From positions 62,001 to 126,000 of the forward strand of contig NZ_JAHLQM010000003.1 in NCBI RefSeq assembly GCF_018919165.1: a stretch of 64,000 nt of DNA. The letters are read 5' to 3'. Source of the DNA: Amphibacillus sp. MSJ-3. GTDB taxonomy: Bacteria; Bacillota; Bacilli; Bacillales; Amphibacillaceae. Below are positions 51,063 through 60,509 of the stretch, piece by piece; within the stretch, counting starts at the first letter, position 1; each line of letters opens with the position of its first letter. A program made the translations under genes and the position numbers. Under the pieces are notes generated by a model. The model was not told the DNA's origin. It saw only the letters and a list, made by a program, of their open reading frames with translations, and made no database searches.

Positions 51063-51881
51063 TTAATCTTCCCATTCAATGAATATATCACCTAGATCGC
51101 TTTTCGCTCTTAATATGGGATCGTGGCGATTGCCCTTCTCAATAACAGGAAAATCAACTCCTCTGATTTCACCTAATTCTGATTCTAAATGAAGGGTATA
51201 ATCTTCTGGCTCAGGCGGTAATTGAATCGTAATATCACCAATATCAGCATAAGCCTCGATATTGCCCTGCCATTCTAGTAAACAAAGCTTAAGGTCACCA
51301 ACTTCTGATTGTAGGTACCATTCTCCAGTTACCCTCGTTAAATCAATATCGCCTACATTTACCTCGGCCCTAGCTTGATTCAATTCAAGATTACTCCCCG
51401 AAATACCACCGACATCGACATTGCCAGTAAACTGCTCCAATTCAAGATCATTTAACATAACATGGCCAACATCAAGATCAACTTCAACCTTACCAGAAAA
51501 GGTCTTCGGTAATCCGACCTTTAATTCAAGCTCTTTGTTGAAGATGCTTGGAATGAAGGACAAGGAGGGCATAACCCCCTTATATTGAGTAAGGGTTAGG
51601 TAAAGCGTATGATCAGACTGATCTACTGTAAATATATCCTCTATTGTCATCGTACTGACACCACTTATATTAACAACAATTTGATCAGAATCACTCTTAT
51701 AAAAATTAACATTCGAGACATCACTATTAACAATAATCGAGTCAACGGAATCACTCTCTATAGATAGCTCCTTTTCAACCCTTTCCACTGGCTTGATACT
51801 AGTGAATTGATCCCAGTGGAATATTGTCCCTGCTGCACCAATAACGAATACAAATAAACCGACTAAAGCAAACTTTTTCAT
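51063..51881 (-). CDS. DUF4097 family protein, LiaG-like
   Basis: This 272-residue protein has an N-terminal membrane segment (FALVGLFVFVIGAAGTIF) and a beta-rich domain of DUF4097 type with repeated strands such as VEVDLDVGHVMLNDLELEQ, VDVGGISGSNLEL and AEVNVGDIDLTRV. LiaG of the B. subtilis lia operon and YvlB belong to this family. It pairs with the DUF1700 gene four bases upstream and follows liaR, so it is probably part of envelope-stress output. Its biochemical role is unknown. Confidence 0.82.
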   Translation of the reverse strand: MKKFALVGLFVFVIGAAGTIFHWDQFTSIKPVERVEKELSIESDSVDSIIVNSDVSNVNFYKSDSDQIVVNISGVSTMTIEDIFTVDQSDHTLYLTLTQYKGVMPSLSFIPSIFNKELELKVGLPKTFSGKVEVDLDVGHVMLNDLELEQFTGNVDVGGISGSNLELNQARAEVNVGDIDLTRVTGEWYLQSEVGDLKLCLLEWQGNIEAYADIGDITIQLPPEPEDYTLHLESELGEIRGVDFPVIEKGNRHDPILRAKSDLGDIFIEWED

Positions 51882-51885
51882 CTTT

Positions 51886-52464
51886 TCACCCCTTTACCAA
51901 TCGGGTCATGCCATTGAAGTATAGATGAATCAATCGATTTGATAATCGCGTGAGATAATGCATCGCAACAAATAAAAGAATCCCCAGTCCACAAACAGCT
52001 AAAACAGGATAGAGCTCCGGAAATGACCACAGTCCACCATGCCAAAAGGCGAATAATGGGGTCATCATTAATACAATTGAGAGAAACCAAAAGGTAAGTC
52101 CGATTAAAAATATTGCTAATGCAGGGAATAATACAATCGTTAGATTAAACAGGATAAGCATAATAAGAGCAAAAACATTTACCTTATGCTTGGTTTGTTT
52201 TATGCTTTGATCACCCCAGTCCTCCTCAAATGAATCATGTTTAAAAGATTGATCTAATTCAAACTGATCGGCATAAAGAGCTAACTCCTTTTCAGCATTT
52301 GCCTTCGCACGTCCCAATGATAAAATCGCATCCTGTTCCGAGCGCCCTTCGAGCTCAGCAATTTTAAATTGATCATGATACATTTCGATAATATCATGTC
52401 GCACTTCATCTGGAAGTGAACGAAGATGGTAGTCTAATTCTTGTAGGTATCTTTTTTTATTCAT
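51886..52464 (-). CDS. DUF1700 (HAAS-type) membrane protein
   Basis: This 192-residue protein begins MNKKRYLQELDYHLRSLPDEVRHDIIEMYHDQF, then GRSEQDAILSLGRAKANAEKEL, the cytosolic helical domain of DUF1700/HAAS proteins. Three to four membrane helices follow (FALIMLILFNLTIVLFPALAIFLIG onwards). Such proteins are often paired with DUF4097 proteins and a PadR-type regulator; here the neighbour is the lia system. GTGGAGGGG precedes the ATG. Confidence 0.82.
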   Translation of the reverse strand: MNKKRYLQELDYHLRSLPDEVRHDIIEMYHDQFKIAELEGRSEQDAILSLGRAKANAEKELALYADQFELDQSFKHDSFEEDWGDQSIKQTKHKVNVFALIMLILFNLTIVLFPALAIFLIGLTFWFLSIVLMMTPLFAFWHGGLWSFPELYPVLAVCGLGILLFVAMHYLTRLSNRLIHLYFNGMTRLVKG

Positions 52465-52698
52465 GTTACCCCTCCACTTCTATAATCATTTTAGGTAGCT
52501 TGTGGATCTCACAATGTTCCTAAATAATAATTCTCTAGCCTATGATATTCCGACAATCTACATTCACTGACTGATTTGGTTTGGCTTTTTAACATACTTT
52601 AACATGGGTAGGTAAGTTTTTAACTAGCGCAGATTAGCTGACTGTAAGACCTTCACTGAGTTAAGCTTTTTTTTTCCTTCACATACCACTTAGATCAT

Positions 52699-53328
52699 TT
52701 AGACAAGTTTATGCTGATGGGCATAAATTGCTGCTTGGGTTCGATCTTTGACTTCAAGCTTACTTAAAATATTACTCACATGGACTTTTGTTGTTTTTAA
52801 AGCAATAAATAATTGATCGGCAATTTCCTGATTTGTTTTCCCCTCCGCAATAAGTAACAAAATTTCCATTTCACGTGCTGTAAGTTCATCATGTAAGTTT
52901 GGCTTTGTTGCACCACGCATTTTAGCCATCACCTTACTAGTTACCTCTTGTTCAAAAACAGATTCTCCACGGACTGTCTTTCGAATTGCATTTGCGATAT
53001 CACTTGCCTTTGATGTTTTCAACAAGTAACTAGTTGCCCCCGCTTCTAAGGCAGGATAAACCTTATCATCATCAACAAAACTTGTCACCATCAGAATTTT
53101 TGCTTCTGGCCATTGTTTAATAATTTCTTTCGTTGCTTCAATCCCATCCATTTTATCCATCACAATATCCATTAAAATTAGATCGGGTCTTAATTTGAGC
53201 GCAAGATCAATAGCTTCCTCCCCATTCTCCGCTTCACCAACCACGTCAATATCCTTTTGCGTTGCTAAATAAGTGGTAACCCCAATTCGAACCATTTCAT
53301 GATCATCAACAAATAAAACACGTATCAT
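52699..53328 (-). CDS. liaR: Response regulator LiaR
   Basis: This NarL-family response regulator of the cell-envelope stress system LiaFSR has a receiver domain with [10 protein letters not shown] and phosphorylation Asp54 in [13 protein letters not shown]. The C-terminal LuxR-type helix-turn-helix is [47 protein letters not shown] 53328 gives [11 protein letters not shown] and sits nine bases after GAAGG; ATG 53337 overlaps the liaS stop and is less likely. It is the last gene of liaIHFSR. Confidence 0.92.
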   Translation of the reverse strand: MIRVLFVDDHEMVRIGVTTYLATQKDIDVVGEAENGEEAIDLALKLRPDLILMDIVMDKMDGIEATKEIIKQWPEAKILMVTSFVDDDKVYPALEAGATSYLLKTSKASDIANAIRKTVRGESVFEQEVTSKVMAKMRGATKPNLHDELTAREMEILLLIAEGKTNQEIADQLFIALKTTKVHVSNILSKLEVKDRTQAAIYAHQHKLV

Positions 53329-53333
53329 TTTTA

Positions 53334-54359
53334 TCATCCTTCACTATTAATTGGGACCCGAACGGTTACCTTTGTCCCTTGTCCCGGTAAACTTACAATC
53401 CGAAATTGACCGCCTATTTCCATCGTTCGTTCCTGCATATTTGTTAACCCATATGATCCCGACTGTTCTTTTTCGCTGTCAAATCCCACGCCATCATCAA
53501 CGACTGACAAAATTGCGATTCCCTCACGAGCAATGAATAAGACATCTAATTGATTTGCCTTTGAATGGCGCAATGCATTTGACAAGGACTCTTGTAAAAT
53601 ACGAAAAAGATGATCTTCTACTGCCCGGTTCAAGTGTAAATCCTCTAAATGCCAATTGATTGAAATTGGAATCTTCTCGATAAGCTCTGATAGAAGTTGA
53701 TCGATTCCTTCTTTAAGCGAGTGGTTTTTCAAAGCGATTGGGCGTAAATGAAGTAATAATGCCCGCATTTCTAGTTGCGCTTGTTGAATCATCTGTTCAA
53801 TTTGACCTAAAACTTGCATTAATTGCTGGGATTCATCTGTCGCAATTTCGTTAATGGCGGATACTAACATAGAAGCTGCAAATAATTCTTGACTAACAGA
53901 ATCATGTAATTCCCGTGCTAAACGATTACGTTCTTCAGTCAAGCGAGCTTCAATTTGTTCCTCCTGATCCTCAAGTTGTTCACTCATCACTTCTTGCATC
54001 CTCTTGGTCACCTGATGAAGTTGTTGCTGAACACCATTAATTAAGTGGACAATCTGTGCTGTATCCTTTATTTGTCCATAATAGAGAACTTTCTCTTCTG
54101 ATCGACCAGATCCAACTTGTTCAAGAGCAGTTTTAATAAATTGTAGTTCTTTTCTTTGTAGCTGATAAGAGAGCAAGCCGATTAAAACACCGACCATTAA
54201 GGTAGCCATCACAATACTAACAATTAATGGAAAACCACCAAAGGTCTCTAACCAAAGCAACCGCCAATCAAGAAAATCAAATTGATTAAAGATAAGAAGA
54301 ACGAGGAATAAAGAAAGTAAGCTGGTTAAGACGATTCCTCTAATGATTGCTTTTCTCAT
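53334..54359 (-). CDS. liaS: Sensor histidine kinase LiaS
   Basis: This 341-residue membrane kinase has two helices (about 8-24 and 43-66) with a short extracytoplasmic loop, the intramembrane-sensing layout. A linker and the HisKA_3 box [17 protein letters not shown] (His152) follow, then an ATPase domain with [20 protein letters not shown] and [11 protein letters not shown]. It responds to cell-wall antibiotics in relatives, under the brake of LiaF. It overlaps liaF by four bases. Confidence 0.92.
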   Translation of the reverse strand: MRKAIIRGIVLTSLLSLFLVLLIFNQFDFLDWRLLWLETFGGFPLIVSIVMATLMVGVLIGLLSYQLQRKELQFIKTALEQVGSGRSEEKVLYYGQIKDTAQIVHLINGVQQQLHQVTKRMQEVMSEQLEDQEEQIEARLTEERNRLARELHDSVSQELFAASMLVSAINEIATDESQQLMQVLGQIEQMIQQAQLEMRALLLHLRPIALKNHSLKEGIDQLLSELIEKIPISINWHLEDLHLNRAVEDHLFRILQESLSNALRHSKANQLDVLFIAREGIAILSVVDDGVGFDSEKEQSGSYGLTNMQERTMEIGGQFRIVSLPGQGTKVTVRVPINSEG

Positions 54360-55075
54360 CCCCGACTCACCTCAATCTTACCGGCAAGTATCGTTGTATA
54401 AACCTTCACCCTTTGTGGCGCCTTTTGGTAATTCTCTGTTTGATAATGAATCACACGATTAACGACTTGATCATCTCCATAACCAAAAATATCTACCGAT
54501 CCGATAAGCACTGAATGATGAATGCTTAGTTCAACATCATAAGGCACGATAATCTTAATCTTACCAGCAAGATTTCGAAGTAAAATAACGGGTTCCCCTT
54601 TTGGCAATACGGTTTGTCTTAAGTCAATCACTGTTTCGCCAAAAAGCTTTTGGATGTTGATATCCTGCCAGCGATAGGGCTGATTACCGATTTCCTGCTT
54701 ACCAAACCATTGATTAGAAAAGAGGACTTCACTTTCCTCTAACACTTCCTCACTAAATTGCAAAAGTGTAGGCTCTGATTTATCCTCCCTTATCTTCTGA
54801 AAATAATAAATCACAAACCAAATAACAGGGATGGCAAGTAAAACTCTAAAGAATATCGTTTCTAATAAATTAATCCCAACTCCTAAAATCCCAAGCCAAA
54901 AGAGAATCCGATATTCTTGTCGATAGTAATAATTCCAAGCGATTAAACTAACTCCCCCACAAATAAGTGTCCAAACAATGTGTTTAGAATCCAAGAAAAT
55001 AAATTCAATTAGAAAAATAACTAAAATCAGCAAAATAATATACGGAATAGGTTTTTTATTAAATAGGTTAAACAT
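54356..55075 (-). CDS. liaF: LiaF, inhibitor of the LiaRS system
   Basis: This 239-residue protein has about four N-terminal membrane helices (YIILLILVIFLIEFIFL and following) and a C-terminal beta-helical domain, GETVIDLRQTVLPKGEPVILLRNLAGKIKIIVPYDVELSIHHSVLIGSVDIFG, the LiaF signature. In B. subtilis LiaF keeps LiaS off without stress. It is cotranscribed with liaS (ATGA overlap). Confidence 0.92.
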   Translation of the reverse strand: MFNLFNKKPIPYIILLILVIFLIEFIFLDSKHIVWTLICGGVSLIAWNYYYRQEYRILFWLGILGVGINLLETIFFRVLLAIPVIWFVIYYFQKIREDKSEPTLLQFSEEVLEESEVLFSNQWFGKQEIGNQPYRWQDINIQKLFGETVIDLRQTVLPKGEPVILLRNLAGKIKIIVPYDVELSIHHSVLIGSVDIFGYGDDQVVNRVIHYQTENYQKAPQRVKVYTTILAGKIEVSRG

Positions 55076-55142
55076 ATTCGTTCCCCTTTAAGGTTTAAAT
55101 AGGTAGTCAAGTTGCACTCGACTACCTATAGCGTACACTAAC

Positions 55143-55772
55143 CTACTTTGAAATTAAATCTCTTTTTTCTAATTCTGAAAACCGTGCATCTAAAGTATAG
55201 CGCCGTTCATCTGTTTTAACTTGCCGTTCCAACCGTTCAATATAATCTTCAGCCTCAGCAAATTTAGAGTGACTATGATCAAAAGAGTCAGTTTGGAGCA
55301 CCTTGTTGATTCCTTTATGGACTCGAGCGATATTTTCTCGTCCTCTAAGTTCCAAGCGTTTCACATAGAGATTTTTCAATTGATGCTGCATATCACTATA
55401 TTTCAATTCAATTTCTTCAATTTGTGTCGTTGTTGAATCATTTAATTTTGATAATTGGTCAACACGAACTTGATATTGATCAGCCTCTACCTTTGCTTCT
55501 TCATATAATTCAGTTTCTGACATTTTCTCGGCTAAGGCCATTTGACGTCTTCGTTTATCAAGCATAAATTCAGCTTGTTTTAGTTCTCTTTGATAAGATT
55601 GCTTAATCTTGTACTGCTTCTCAATCAAAATTTCTAGCTTTTTCACCTCATTCTCACAATTACGAATATGTTGATTTAAATGGGCCATCGGATGTTTCTC
55701 CTCTTTCTGGTCTAACAGTTCATGGAAATCTGCAACAACCGCATCTTTCATTCGGGTAAATAAATTTGTCAT
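55143..55772 (-). CDS. liaH: LiaH, PspA/IM30 family phage-shock protein
   Basis: This 209-residue, nearly all-helical protein of the PspA family begins MTNLFTRMKDAVVADFHELLDQKEEKHPMAHLNQHIRNCENEVKKLE, with long coiled-coil helices. It forms large rings that support stressed membranes in relatives and is the main LiaR output. GGAGCG lies before the ATG. It follows liaI and precedes liaF directly; no liaG lies between them as it does in B. subtilis. Confidence 0.9.
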   Translation of the reverse strand: MTNLFTRMKDAVVADFHELLDQKEEKHPMAHLNQHIRNCENEVKKLEILIEKQYKIKQSYQRELKQAEFMLDKRRRQMALAEKMSETELYEEAKVEADQYQVRVDQLSKLNDSTTTQIEEIELKYSDMQHQLKNLYVKRLELRGRENIARVHKGINKVLQTDSFDHSHSKFAEAEDYIERLERQVKTDERRYTLDARFSELEKRDLISK

Positions 55773-55790
55773 TGTCTTTTCGCTCCTTTT

Positions 55791-56099
55791 TTAATCAATC
55801 ATCCAATCCGGATCTTCTTTTTGATCATTTTCTCTTTTATACTGTGAATAGGCATAGTACAAAAGAATAACTGCTGCGACACCAACGATTGCAGGTGTAT
55901 TTGATAGCGACATTGATAATCCAATTAAGCCAAGTATTCCCCAGCCTACTTTTGACACAAGTGATTCGGTTAATAGAAACCGCCGTGCACTATAGTAAAC
56001 AATTGCAAGTGTTAAGAATAAGCCAATTAGTGGGGCAACACTCACTAGGATAATCATACCGGCAACTATTGTAACGATGAACAAAATGAATAATCGCAT
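55791..56099 (-). CDS. liaI: LiaI-like small membrane protein
   Basis: This 102-residue protein has three to four hydrophobic segments (LFILFIVTIVAGMIILVSVA, LIGLFLTLAIVYYS, VGWGILGLIGLSMSL, AIVGVAAVILLYYAY) and a charged C-terminal tail, KRENDQKEDPDW. In B. subtilis LiaI anchors LiaH at the membrane. The position at the head of the operon fits. AAAGGAGG lies before the ATG on the minus strand. Confidence 0.85.
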   Translation of the reverse strand: MRLFILFIVTIVAGMIILVSVAPLIGLFLTLAIVYYSARRFLLTESLVSKVGWGILGLIGLSMSLSNTPAIVGVAAVILLYYAYSQYKRENDQKEDPDWMID

Positions 56100-56172
56100 A
56101 GTGTTCAGCCTCCTTTCGATAAATTAAGTTTATCTATTTATTTACTAAAGGGTAACTGGCTCTAGCTATATC

Positions 56173-56190
56173 TTTGACTAAGACTTGAGG
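56173..56190 (-). promoter_or_regulatory. Candidate LiaR box ahead of liaI
   Basis: On the minus strand AAGTCTTAGTCAAAG lies about 75 bases upstream of liaI. It resembles, from memory, the GTCT-rich operators of LiaR/VraR-type regulators. No footprint or alignment was available. Confidence 0.35.
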
Positions 56191-56714
56191 CTTACTTTAG
56201 TTTTCAAGAAGAAGATGCGTATGTGTGCCCGAACGGAGGAAACGTACGGTTTAGCTACCACTCGAAACGGAAGGACAGATACGGATTTTCCGTGAATTTA
56301 AAGTCTACGAATGTGAGGACTGTTCAGATTGTCCACTCCGCGATCTATGTACGAAAGCAAAAGAAGGAAACAACCGAAAAGTCTTCATTGATGAAAAGTG
56401 GGAATTTCAAAAAGAATATGTACGAAACAAGCTTTCAGAAGAAAAAACTGGTGAAATCTACGGGAAACGTAAAATAGATGCAGAACCAACGTTCAGCTTC
56501 TTGAAGGCCAATTTGTGCTTCTCGCGTTTTTCCGTATGAGGCAAAGAGAAAGTGAAAAATAAATTGGGATTTGCGTTGATGGCGGTGAACCTGAGGAAGT
56601 TTATTGCCAGAAGCAACAATCCAATAATAGAAGAAAGAAAAATTCCAATAAAAAATAGTTTCATGCAAATTTTAATGCTTGAAACTATTTTTTGGTTAGT
56701 TATGTCCCAGCCTT
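56187..56714 (+). pseudogene. Degraded IS1182-type transposase, C-terminal part
   Basis: The frame starts EEDAYVCPNGGNVRFSYHS...DRYGFSV and shifts near 56294. It then continues YECEDCSDCPLRDLCTKA, then GEIYGKRKIDAEPTF, FLKANLCFSRFSV, an in-frame stop (TGA) and KNKLGFALMAVNLRKF. These are the C-terminal blocks of IS1182-type (DDE) transposases. The 5' two thirds are missing. The right inverted repeat (complement of GGCTGGGACATAACTAACC) ends about five bases from the next gene's stop. Confidence 0.82.
56653..56693. terminator. Terminator in the IS remnant, serving the peptidase gene
   Basis: AAATAGTTTCA pairs with TGAAACTATTT, with A/T runs on both sides. It lies just after the stop of the minus-strand gene at 56719. 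Confidence 0.65.
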
Positions 56715-56718
56715 CATA

Positions 56719-57378
56719 CTAAAAGAATTTAATTTGTCGTAAAGTTTGCCGGGCGAGATGTTTGGTTTCCTTAATGCGCTTATCAATAAAAAAGCTATAA
56801 TGAAACAACGATTTTTTCCAATAACTTATTTCATCCCCGATTGGTTGATGATTAAAATATGGGTATGATTTTAATTCTCCTTGATAGATTAACTTTAATT
56901 CACGCCAAGCTCGTAAATCTTGAGGCCGAATCAATCCAGCCGGTTTAGAACCTTGATAGACTCCACATTCTTGAAGTATAGTGGCGACAAACTGTGAACA
57001 AAAGTATGCATTATGGCGTCGAAACTCTTTATTCATCATGACACCAAATAATCCTAAAAAATTATAACGATATAAGTGCTTTTGGCCTTCCATAACTAAT
57101 ATTTTTTCGCATAATTGCTGATACTCTTGTTCTGTAACTTTTAATTGATAAATCGCACAGGTTGATCGATTAAAGAAAGATAGATTTAGGTTTTCTCTAA
57201 TAAACCCCCCGATAAATGGGTTGTTTGGCCGTTTTCGACCAAAGCTATAAACAAGTCGTAATGATCGATCAAGCGAAATCGACACATGATTTAAAGATGT
57301 GTTTGTGTAATAGTCGATTGTTTTAGCAAGTAGAGTCCCAGTACTTAAAAAGAGTAAGTAAACTGTTTTCGTCTTCAT
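56719..57378 (-). CDS. YiiX/YebB-like permuted papain-type cysteine hydrolase
   Basis: This protein of 219 residues starts at ATG 57378, nine bases from GGAGG. It carries TNTSLNHVSISLD near residue 29 (His candidate) and RHNAYFCSQFVATILQECGVY near 145 (Cys candidate). This is the His-then-Cys order of NlpC/P60-related permuted papain-like enzymes such as YiiX. It also contains GFIRENLNL and LIRPQDLRAW. The substrate is unknown. Two IS1182-type remnants flank it in the same direction. Confidence 0.72.
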   Translation of the reverse strand: MKTKTVYLLFLSTGTLLAKTIDYYTNTSLNHVSISLDRSLRLVYSFGRKRPNNPFIGGFIRENLNLSFFNRSTCAIYQLKVTEQEYQQLCEKILVMEGQKHLYRYNFLGLFGVMMNKEFRRHNAYFCSQFVATILQECGVYQGSKPAGLIRPQDLRAWRELKLIYQGELKSYPYFNHQPIGDEISYWKKSLFHYSFFIDKRIKETKHLARQTLRQIKFF

Positions 57379-57558
57379 TTCAACCTCCATTTCATTATAA
57401 TAGACAGATGGAAGCTTAAAAAAGTTGCAAATAATTATCATCATTATACTGAATATCAGGTTGAATTGTAAGCTTATTCAATAAGATTTATTGGTGAATA
57501 TAAAAAGAATACTGAAGTTGATGAGTTAAAACAAGGGAGAATACCCTCCTGTTTATAA

Positions 57559-57908
57559 AAAATAAGAGTCTGGGACATAACTCAGCTAAAATGAAAAAAG
57601 AATATGTACGAAACAAGCTTTAGGAGGAAAAACTGATAAAATCTACGGGAAACGTAAAATAGATGTAGAAGCAGTGTTCGGATTCTCGAAGGCCAATTTG
57701 TGCTTCTCGCATTTTTCCGTGCGAGGCAAAGAAAAAATGAAAAATAAATTGGGATTTGCGTTGATGGCGGTGAATCTGAGGAAGTTTATCGCCAGAAGCA
57801 ACAATCCAATAATAGAAGAAAGAAAAAATCCAACAAAAAATGGTTTCAAGCAAATTTTAATGCTTGAAACCATTTTTTTGGTTAGTTTTGTCTCAGCCTC
57901 TTATTTTT
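57559..57908 (+). mobile_element. Internally deleted IS1182-type element (about 350 bp)
   Basis: Both terminal repeats are present: AATAAGAGTCTGGGACATAAC on the left, and on the right the complement of AATAAGAGGCTGAGACAAAAC. Between them are only the last ~90 codons of the transposase (KIYGKRKIDVEAVFGFSKANLCFSHFSVRG then KNKLGFALMAVNLRKF). The element is non-autonomous and MITE-like. About 280 bp are shared with the remnant at 56412-56714 in the same direction. Confidence 0.8.
57838..57879. terminator. Terminator in the IS element, serving mntD
   Basis: AAATGGTTTCAAGCA pairs perfectly with TGCTTGAAACCATTT. A T-run is present on either strand. Compared with 56653 an A-T pair is G-C, so the pairing is kept by compensating changes. 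Confidence 0.75.
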
Positions 57909-57981
57909 GTATAGCCATTATGATCTACCGAAATATCCGAGGATTTTCAGAGGCCTTGGGCTTTTCCACCTTGTTTAACAT

Positions 57982-58854
57982 TTACATCGCTTGTTTTGGT
58001 CGAATATATTTTGCCATTAGGCCATGTGTCGGTGAGAAAATAAAGCTGATCAGAAAAATTAAACCTGTCATAAATGCCATACTTCCTGAAATTGATGTAT
58101 CAATCCAAAATGCTAAGTAATAGCCAAGTACCGCAGATAGGACACCAAAAGAACCACTTAGAATAAACATCTTAGCGAGTCGATCTGTCCAAAGATAAGC
58201 TGAAGCTGCTGGTGTAATAAGCATAGCAACAACCATAATTGCCCCTACAGCATCAAAAGAAGCAACGGTTGTAACAGAGACAAGACTCATAAATAGATAA
58301 TGCAAGAATAAAACGGGCATGCCTAAACTAGCAGCAAGCGCAGGGTCAAAGGTCGTAATCTTCCACTCTTTATAAAAGGCTGTGATAAATAAGACAATAA
58401 TTAACAGAACAACAAATAAAAATGCTGTTGCTTGAGGGATTTCACCAAGGATCGGTAATGTTATGACATGGAATGGGATAAAGGTTATTTCCCCCATTAA
58501 TGCGTGTTGAACATCTAGATGGGCATTTCCCACTGATGTCGCTATTAGAATAACACCAATCGCGAATAAAGTTGTAAAGACAATACCAATACCAGCATCA
58601 TGCTGGATATTTAATGATTGAAGCGATTGAACTAAAAATGCGGTTAATAATCCGGCTAAAATCCCACCGATTAACATAGCCACTCCACTGACCTGATTTG
58701 TGACTAAGAAAGCGATGACGATCCCTAATAAGACTGTATGACTAATAGCATCTGCCATCATGGCCTGTTTTCTTAAAATTAGAAATACCCCCATGATTCC
58801 GCAAGATAGGCCTACTAAAGAGGCTGTTAGAATAATCCAAGCTGAGTATGTCAT
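57982..58854 (-). CDS. mntD: Metal ABC transporter permease, second
   Basis: This 290-residue permease of the ABC-3 (manganese/zinc/iron) family has 8-9 membrane helices. It shows GIMGVFLILRKQAMMADAISHTVLLGIVIAFL near the N-terminus and TVASFDAVGAIMVVAMLITPAASAYL in the second half. It forms the channel with the permease encoded just upstream. It overlaps that gene by four bases. Manganese is the likely metal because of the operators ahead of the operon. Confidence 0.88.
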   Translation of the reverse strand: MTYSAWIILTASLVGLSCGIMGVFLILRKQAMMADAISHTVLLGIVIAFLVTNQVSGVAMLIGGILAGLLTAFLVQSLQSLNIQHDAGIGIVFTTLFAIGVILIATSVGNAHLDVQHALMGEITFIPFHVITLPILGEIPQATAFLFVVLLIIVLFITAFYKEWKITTFDPALAASLGMPVLFLHYLFMSLVSVTTVASFDAVGAIMVVAMLITPAASAYLWTDRLAKMFILSGSFGVLSAVLGYYLAFWIDTSISGSMAFMTGLIFLISFIFSPTHGLMAKYIRPKQAM

Positions 58855-59771
58855 TTACTTTGAACCTCCTTTTCCGAACTTATTGAAGAGGCTAAATATG
58901 CTTTCTGCTGTGATTTAAATTGTATATATTGAATAAGTAAACCTTTTTCTTTCCCCATAACCAAGGAAATTATAAAGAAACTAGCCGCAACAATAACAAT
59001 AAATGAGCCGGTAGGTAATCCATTTCCGATTGTGCTAATCAAGGTCCCAACCATGCCAGCCATTCCACCAAATATGGCAGATAAGAAAATCATCTGTTTA
59101 AAACTTTTTGTCCAATATCGGGCACTAACAGCGGGAATAATCAACATAGCAGACATTAAGATCACCCCAACTGCTTGAATACCGATCACGATTGTCATCA
59201 CAAAAATTGCAGTATATAAAATATTCATTGTTTTGAGGGAAAGTCCTAAACCACTAGCAAATGCTTGATCAAACAAATAAACTTTCCATTCTTTAAAGCC
59301 GACCACAACAACTAAGATCACTAATATGGCTAAAACAACCATCGTAATCACGTCTGATTTCACCATTGCAGCTGCCTGACCATAAATAAAGCTATCTAAA
59401 CCACTTTGGTTCCCCCCTACTGATCGGTTGGCAACCGTTAATAACATGATTCCAAACCCGTAGAAGACAGCTAAAACTATGCCCATCGCCGTATCTTCAG
59501 ATATTCGGCTCGATGTTGTGATCCATTGAATTAGATAGGCACCGATTAAAGCACTTATTGCAGCACCTATGATAAGATAAAATAAATTCTTTTCACCAAT
59601 TAACAAGAAGGCAATGACAACACCAGGTAATGAGGCATGGGAAAGAGCATCACTCATTAGATTTTGTCGTTTCCAATAAACTAAGCAGCCCATTGTCCCA
59701 GCCGCAATGCCGAGGACCATTGTACTTAGTAAAACCCATTGGGTATTACTACTTAATAAATTCAACCACAT
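58851..59771 (-). CDS. mntC: Metal ABC transporter permease, first
   Basis: This 306-residue ABC-3 family permease begins MWLNLLSSNTQWVLLSTMVLGIAAGTMGCLVYWKRQNLMSDALSHASLPG. It carries AVGVILMSAMLIIPAVSARYWT in the second half. It lies two bases after the ATPase gene. Together with mntD it builds a heterodimeric channel, as in B. subtilis MntABCD. Confidence 0.88.
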   Translation of the reverse strand: MWLNLLSSNTQWVLLSTMVLGIAAGTMGCLVYWKRQNLMSDALSHASLPGVVIAFLLIGEKNLFYLIIGAAISALIGAYLIQWITTSSRISEDTAMGIVLAVFYGFGIMLLTVANRSVGGNQSGLDSFIYGQAAAMVKSDVITMVVLAILVILVVVVGFKEWKVYLFDQAFASGLGLSLKTMNILYTAIFVMTIVIGIQAVGVILMSAMLIIPAVSARYWTKSFKQMIFLSAIFGGMAGMVGTLISTIGNGLPTGSFIVIVAASFFIISLVMGKEKGLLIQYIQFKSQQKAYLASSISSEKEVQSK

Positions 59772-59773
59772 GA

Positions 59774-60508
59774 TTATTCATCCCCCATCCAACGCATGTT
59801 ACCACCATATGTTTGGACGATATTCTCTTTCGTAAATACTTTTGATGTTTCTCCGTGTTTAATAACTGTATGATTTAATAAAAGTACATGGTCAAAGTAA
59901 TTTGCTACCGTCTGTAAATCATGATGAACAACCATTACGGTTTTTCCATCGGCAATTAATTCTTTTAAAATCGCCATGATTGCACGCTCTGTTGCGGCAT
60001 CTACACCTGCCAAAGGTTCATCCATAAAATATAAATCAGCATCTTGAACAAGTGCTCTAGCTAAAAATACACGTTGCTGTTGTCCGCCAGAAAGTTGACT
60101 AATTTGTTTATGGGCGTAATCTTCCATACCCATCTTCTTCAAAGCATTGAAGGCCTGCTCTTTATGCAAGCGAGTCGGGCGCTTCAGCCAACCAATCTGA
60201 CCATATAGCCCCATCGTTACGATATCCAGAGCATCAGTTGGAAAATCCCAATCAACGGAGCCCCGTTGTGGAACATAACCAATTCTACTTTTCACTTTTG
60301 AAAGTGGTGAACCAAAAAAGTAAACAGAGCCAGACAATGCAGGATGTAGACCCAACATTGTTTTTATTAATGTTGACTTACCAGCTCCATTTGGACCCAC
60401 AATCCCCGTTAAAGAGCCCGGTTTTACTTCAAAATTAACATCAGATAGGACGGTATTTTTTTGATAGGCTACGGCTAACCCCTCTACTTTTATAATTGAA
60501 TTTGTCAT
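59774..60508 (-). CDS. mntB: Metal ABC transporter ATPase
   Basis: This 244-residue ATPase has Walker A GPNGAGKSTLIKTMLGL near residue 37, the signature LSGGQQQRVFLARALVQ, Walker B LYFMDEPLAGVD and the switch His in MVVHHDL. It also has YVPQRGSVDWDFP, common in MntB/ZnuC-type subunits. ATG 60508 lies six bases after GGAG; the frame extends six codons further into mntA. It couples directly to mntA. Confidence 0.92.
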   Translation of the reverse strand: MTNSIIKVEGLAVAYQKNTVLSDVNFEVKPGSLTGIVGPNGAGKSTLIKTMLGLHPALSGSVYFFGSPLSKVKSRIGYVPQRGSVDWDFPTDALDIVTMGLYGQIGWLKRPTRLHKEQAFNALKKMGMEDYAHKQISQLSGGQQQRVFLARALVQDADLYFMDEPLAGVDAATERAIMAILKELIADGKTVMVVHHDLQTVANYFDHVLLLNHTVIKHGETSKVFTKENIVQTYGGNMRWMGDE

Positions 60509-60509
60509 T

